Origin: Thereva unica
Lineage: Eukaryota > Arthropoda > Insecta > Diptera > Therevidae
Assembly (NCBI GenBank): GCA_949987705.1
Contig: OX465282.1
Coordinates: 40,512,039-40,576,038 of the forward strand
Length of the DNA stretch: 64,000 nucleotides
Reading direction: 5' to 3'
This document shows, piece by piece, positions 63,006 to 64,000 of this stretch (position 1 is the first letter of the stretch; every line of letters starts with the position of its first letter). Under the pieces are notes generated by a model that did not search any database, was not told where the DNA came from, and worked only from the letters and a program-made list of their open reading frames with translations. The translations under genes were made by a program, and so were the position numbers.

Positions 63006-63640
63006 GGAACGAAGTTCCTTAACGCGGCTTGCGGGTAGAGTGAATTAGGAGAAATCGTCACGTAAGAAAATGCGATATTTTGTTTATGGATGCGTGCGAG
63101 TATCGATCCCAGTAGGCAATTTGTGAATTTTTATTGAAATGAATGGAATACCTTTCAAAATCAAGCTACAGTCACCGAAATAATTATAGGTTCACCCATG
63201 AAAACCTCAAAAGCGAAAGCAAAGCGTTAAATTTTTTATGTGAAACTATAATTATTTCGGGGACTGTACAAGTACTATCATTAACTGTAATGTCAAACAT
63301 AGCAGTACACAACGAAATACTGTACTACAGTTGATGCCGTTTTTTCAAGATTCTTGGACAAAATCGATTCTGAAGTATATGCATCTTATTATAGTTATCA
63401 TAAGCCAATAATTTCTATGTTACAATTTGGTGATAAAATTTGAAATTTTTTTTTGGAAAGTTTTGGAATGTTAGTATTATATAATAAATATTTTCCTAAA
63501 ATATTAAATTAAATTTTTGATTTGATTCAATCCTTTACATTATTTGCTTGCAAAATGGTATAAAGTAAAAATAAATAAAATATACAGATTTTATTTGGAG
63601 TTACATTCGCAGTTGTAGAAAAATCGTAAGGAACTTCGTT
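63006..63640. mobile_element. possible TIR element with GGAACGAAGTTCCTTA ends
   Basis: GGAACGAAGTTCCTTAACG at 63006 and its mirror TAAGGAACTTCGTTCC ending at 63642 flank ~600 bp of A/T-rich DNA that contains a smaller MITE. No ORF of note. Each end word is itself palindromic, so it could be coincidental. Confidence 0.45.
63169..63266. mobile_element. 98-bp mariner-type MITE, TSD TA
   Basis: CAGTCACCGAAATAATTATAG / CTATAATTATTTCGGGGACTG inverted ends of ~29 bp, TA on both sides (63167-63168, 63267-63268). Related in style to the CAGTGGCCGAAAT end at 52154. Confidence 0.8.
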
Positions 63641-63642
63641 CC

Positions 63643-64000
63643 TGACAGGTGTCCCATGACCGCACCTGATTTTTTTTATTATAAACGACCTCTCCCTCTT
63701 CTACAAGATGGCGGCTTTTCCCAATACACTGCGACCCCACAAACTTGATTTTTTCATTGTCAGATGTACCCAAACAATTTCCAAAAAAAATCGTACATCG
63801 TAAAATTCAATTTCATTTTACTAATTTCACTGAACTATGTATATTACAACTAGTGGGATGTTGTGCTTAGCGACTAGCCACTAATTACGCTTTTTTCTTT
63901 GTATTTTTTACTGAACTTAAATCAATTTCGCACTAAAAATGCTTCAAATTGAATTGCTTTTACTTCCGGTATGCATTTTACCGTTATTAAGAGAGCTTGT
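63643..64000 (-). repeat. unassigned DNA then second copy of the 52154-type element
   Basis: 63908-64000 is the reverse complement of 52280-52392 (GAACTTAAATCAATTTCGCAC, AATGCTTCAAATTGAA, CATTTTACCGTTATTAAGAG) with few differences and runs off the window. 63643-63907 holds no recognisable gene. Confidence 0.65.

Overview
The window is eukaryotic and almost certainly insect: AT-rich non-coding DNA, short GT-AG introns, and a dense mix of LINEs, LTR elements, Helitrons, PIF/Harbinger, hAT and Tc1-type elements. I recognise only one host gene. It is ALG11 (GDP-Man:Man3GlcNAc2-PP-Dol alpha-1,2-mannosyltransferase, N-glycan assembly on the cytosolic face of the ER), carried in pieces on the minus strand. 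Exons lie at 29236-29437, 2856-3314 and 2129-2808. The first exon lies somewhere above 29437 and the last exon is beyond the left edge. The first two of these exons are separated by a ~25.9 kb intron filled with nested transposons.

Layout: 1-2124 holds a truncated BEL/Pao gag (minus), probably inside the last ALG11 intron. 3315-29235 is the giant intron: a hAT-like MITE with another inside it; the 3' half of a decayed LINE (4556-6456) whose possible 5' half lies at 26716-27000; a foldback element with 474-bp arms (6457-9859); a full-length LINE (LINE-A, 10519-16997) with two ORFs, a 15-bp target-site duplication and two nested MITEs, inserted in a tRNA-like Pol III sequence; a second LINE (LINE-C, 17098-20021) cut off before its reverse transcriptase; an inverted near-identical copy of LINE-A (LINE-B, 20022-24080, minus) beside the same tRNA-like module; then several MITEs and degenerate tandem repeats.

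29438-34650 has a deleted Harbinger element and a larger Harbinger (transposase plus MADF/SANT-like accessory gene in convergent orientation) broken by two LINE fragments. At 34651 a Helitron begins. Its first 8 bases are separated from the rest by an apparently intact Gypsy-type LTR element (34659-39743, single 1,409-codon gag-pol ORF). The Helitron Rep-helicase runs to ~45325 with frameshifts and is cut by a 3'-truncated R1/LOA-like LINE (minus, 45326-~47000).

47000-64000 is non-genic: tandem repeats, satellite-like 'tttcatttgatacccatgtc' repeats, several MITEs with recognisable target-site duplications, a 420-bp palindrome, a second Gypsy element (53134-57896, two LTRs, TSD ATGAG, gag-pol interrupted by one in-frame stop), a 1.9 kb element with 634-bp inverted arms and a cysteine-rich CXC-like ORF, a 3x269-bp array, and a palindromic dimer of Tc1 transposase halves.

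I found no clear new biological system. The strongest points are the ALG11 intron used as a transposon sink, a LINE pair landing in the same tRNA-like target, and several insertions proven by an empty site inside this window. All calls come from reading the sequence; family names are from remembered motifs, not searches.
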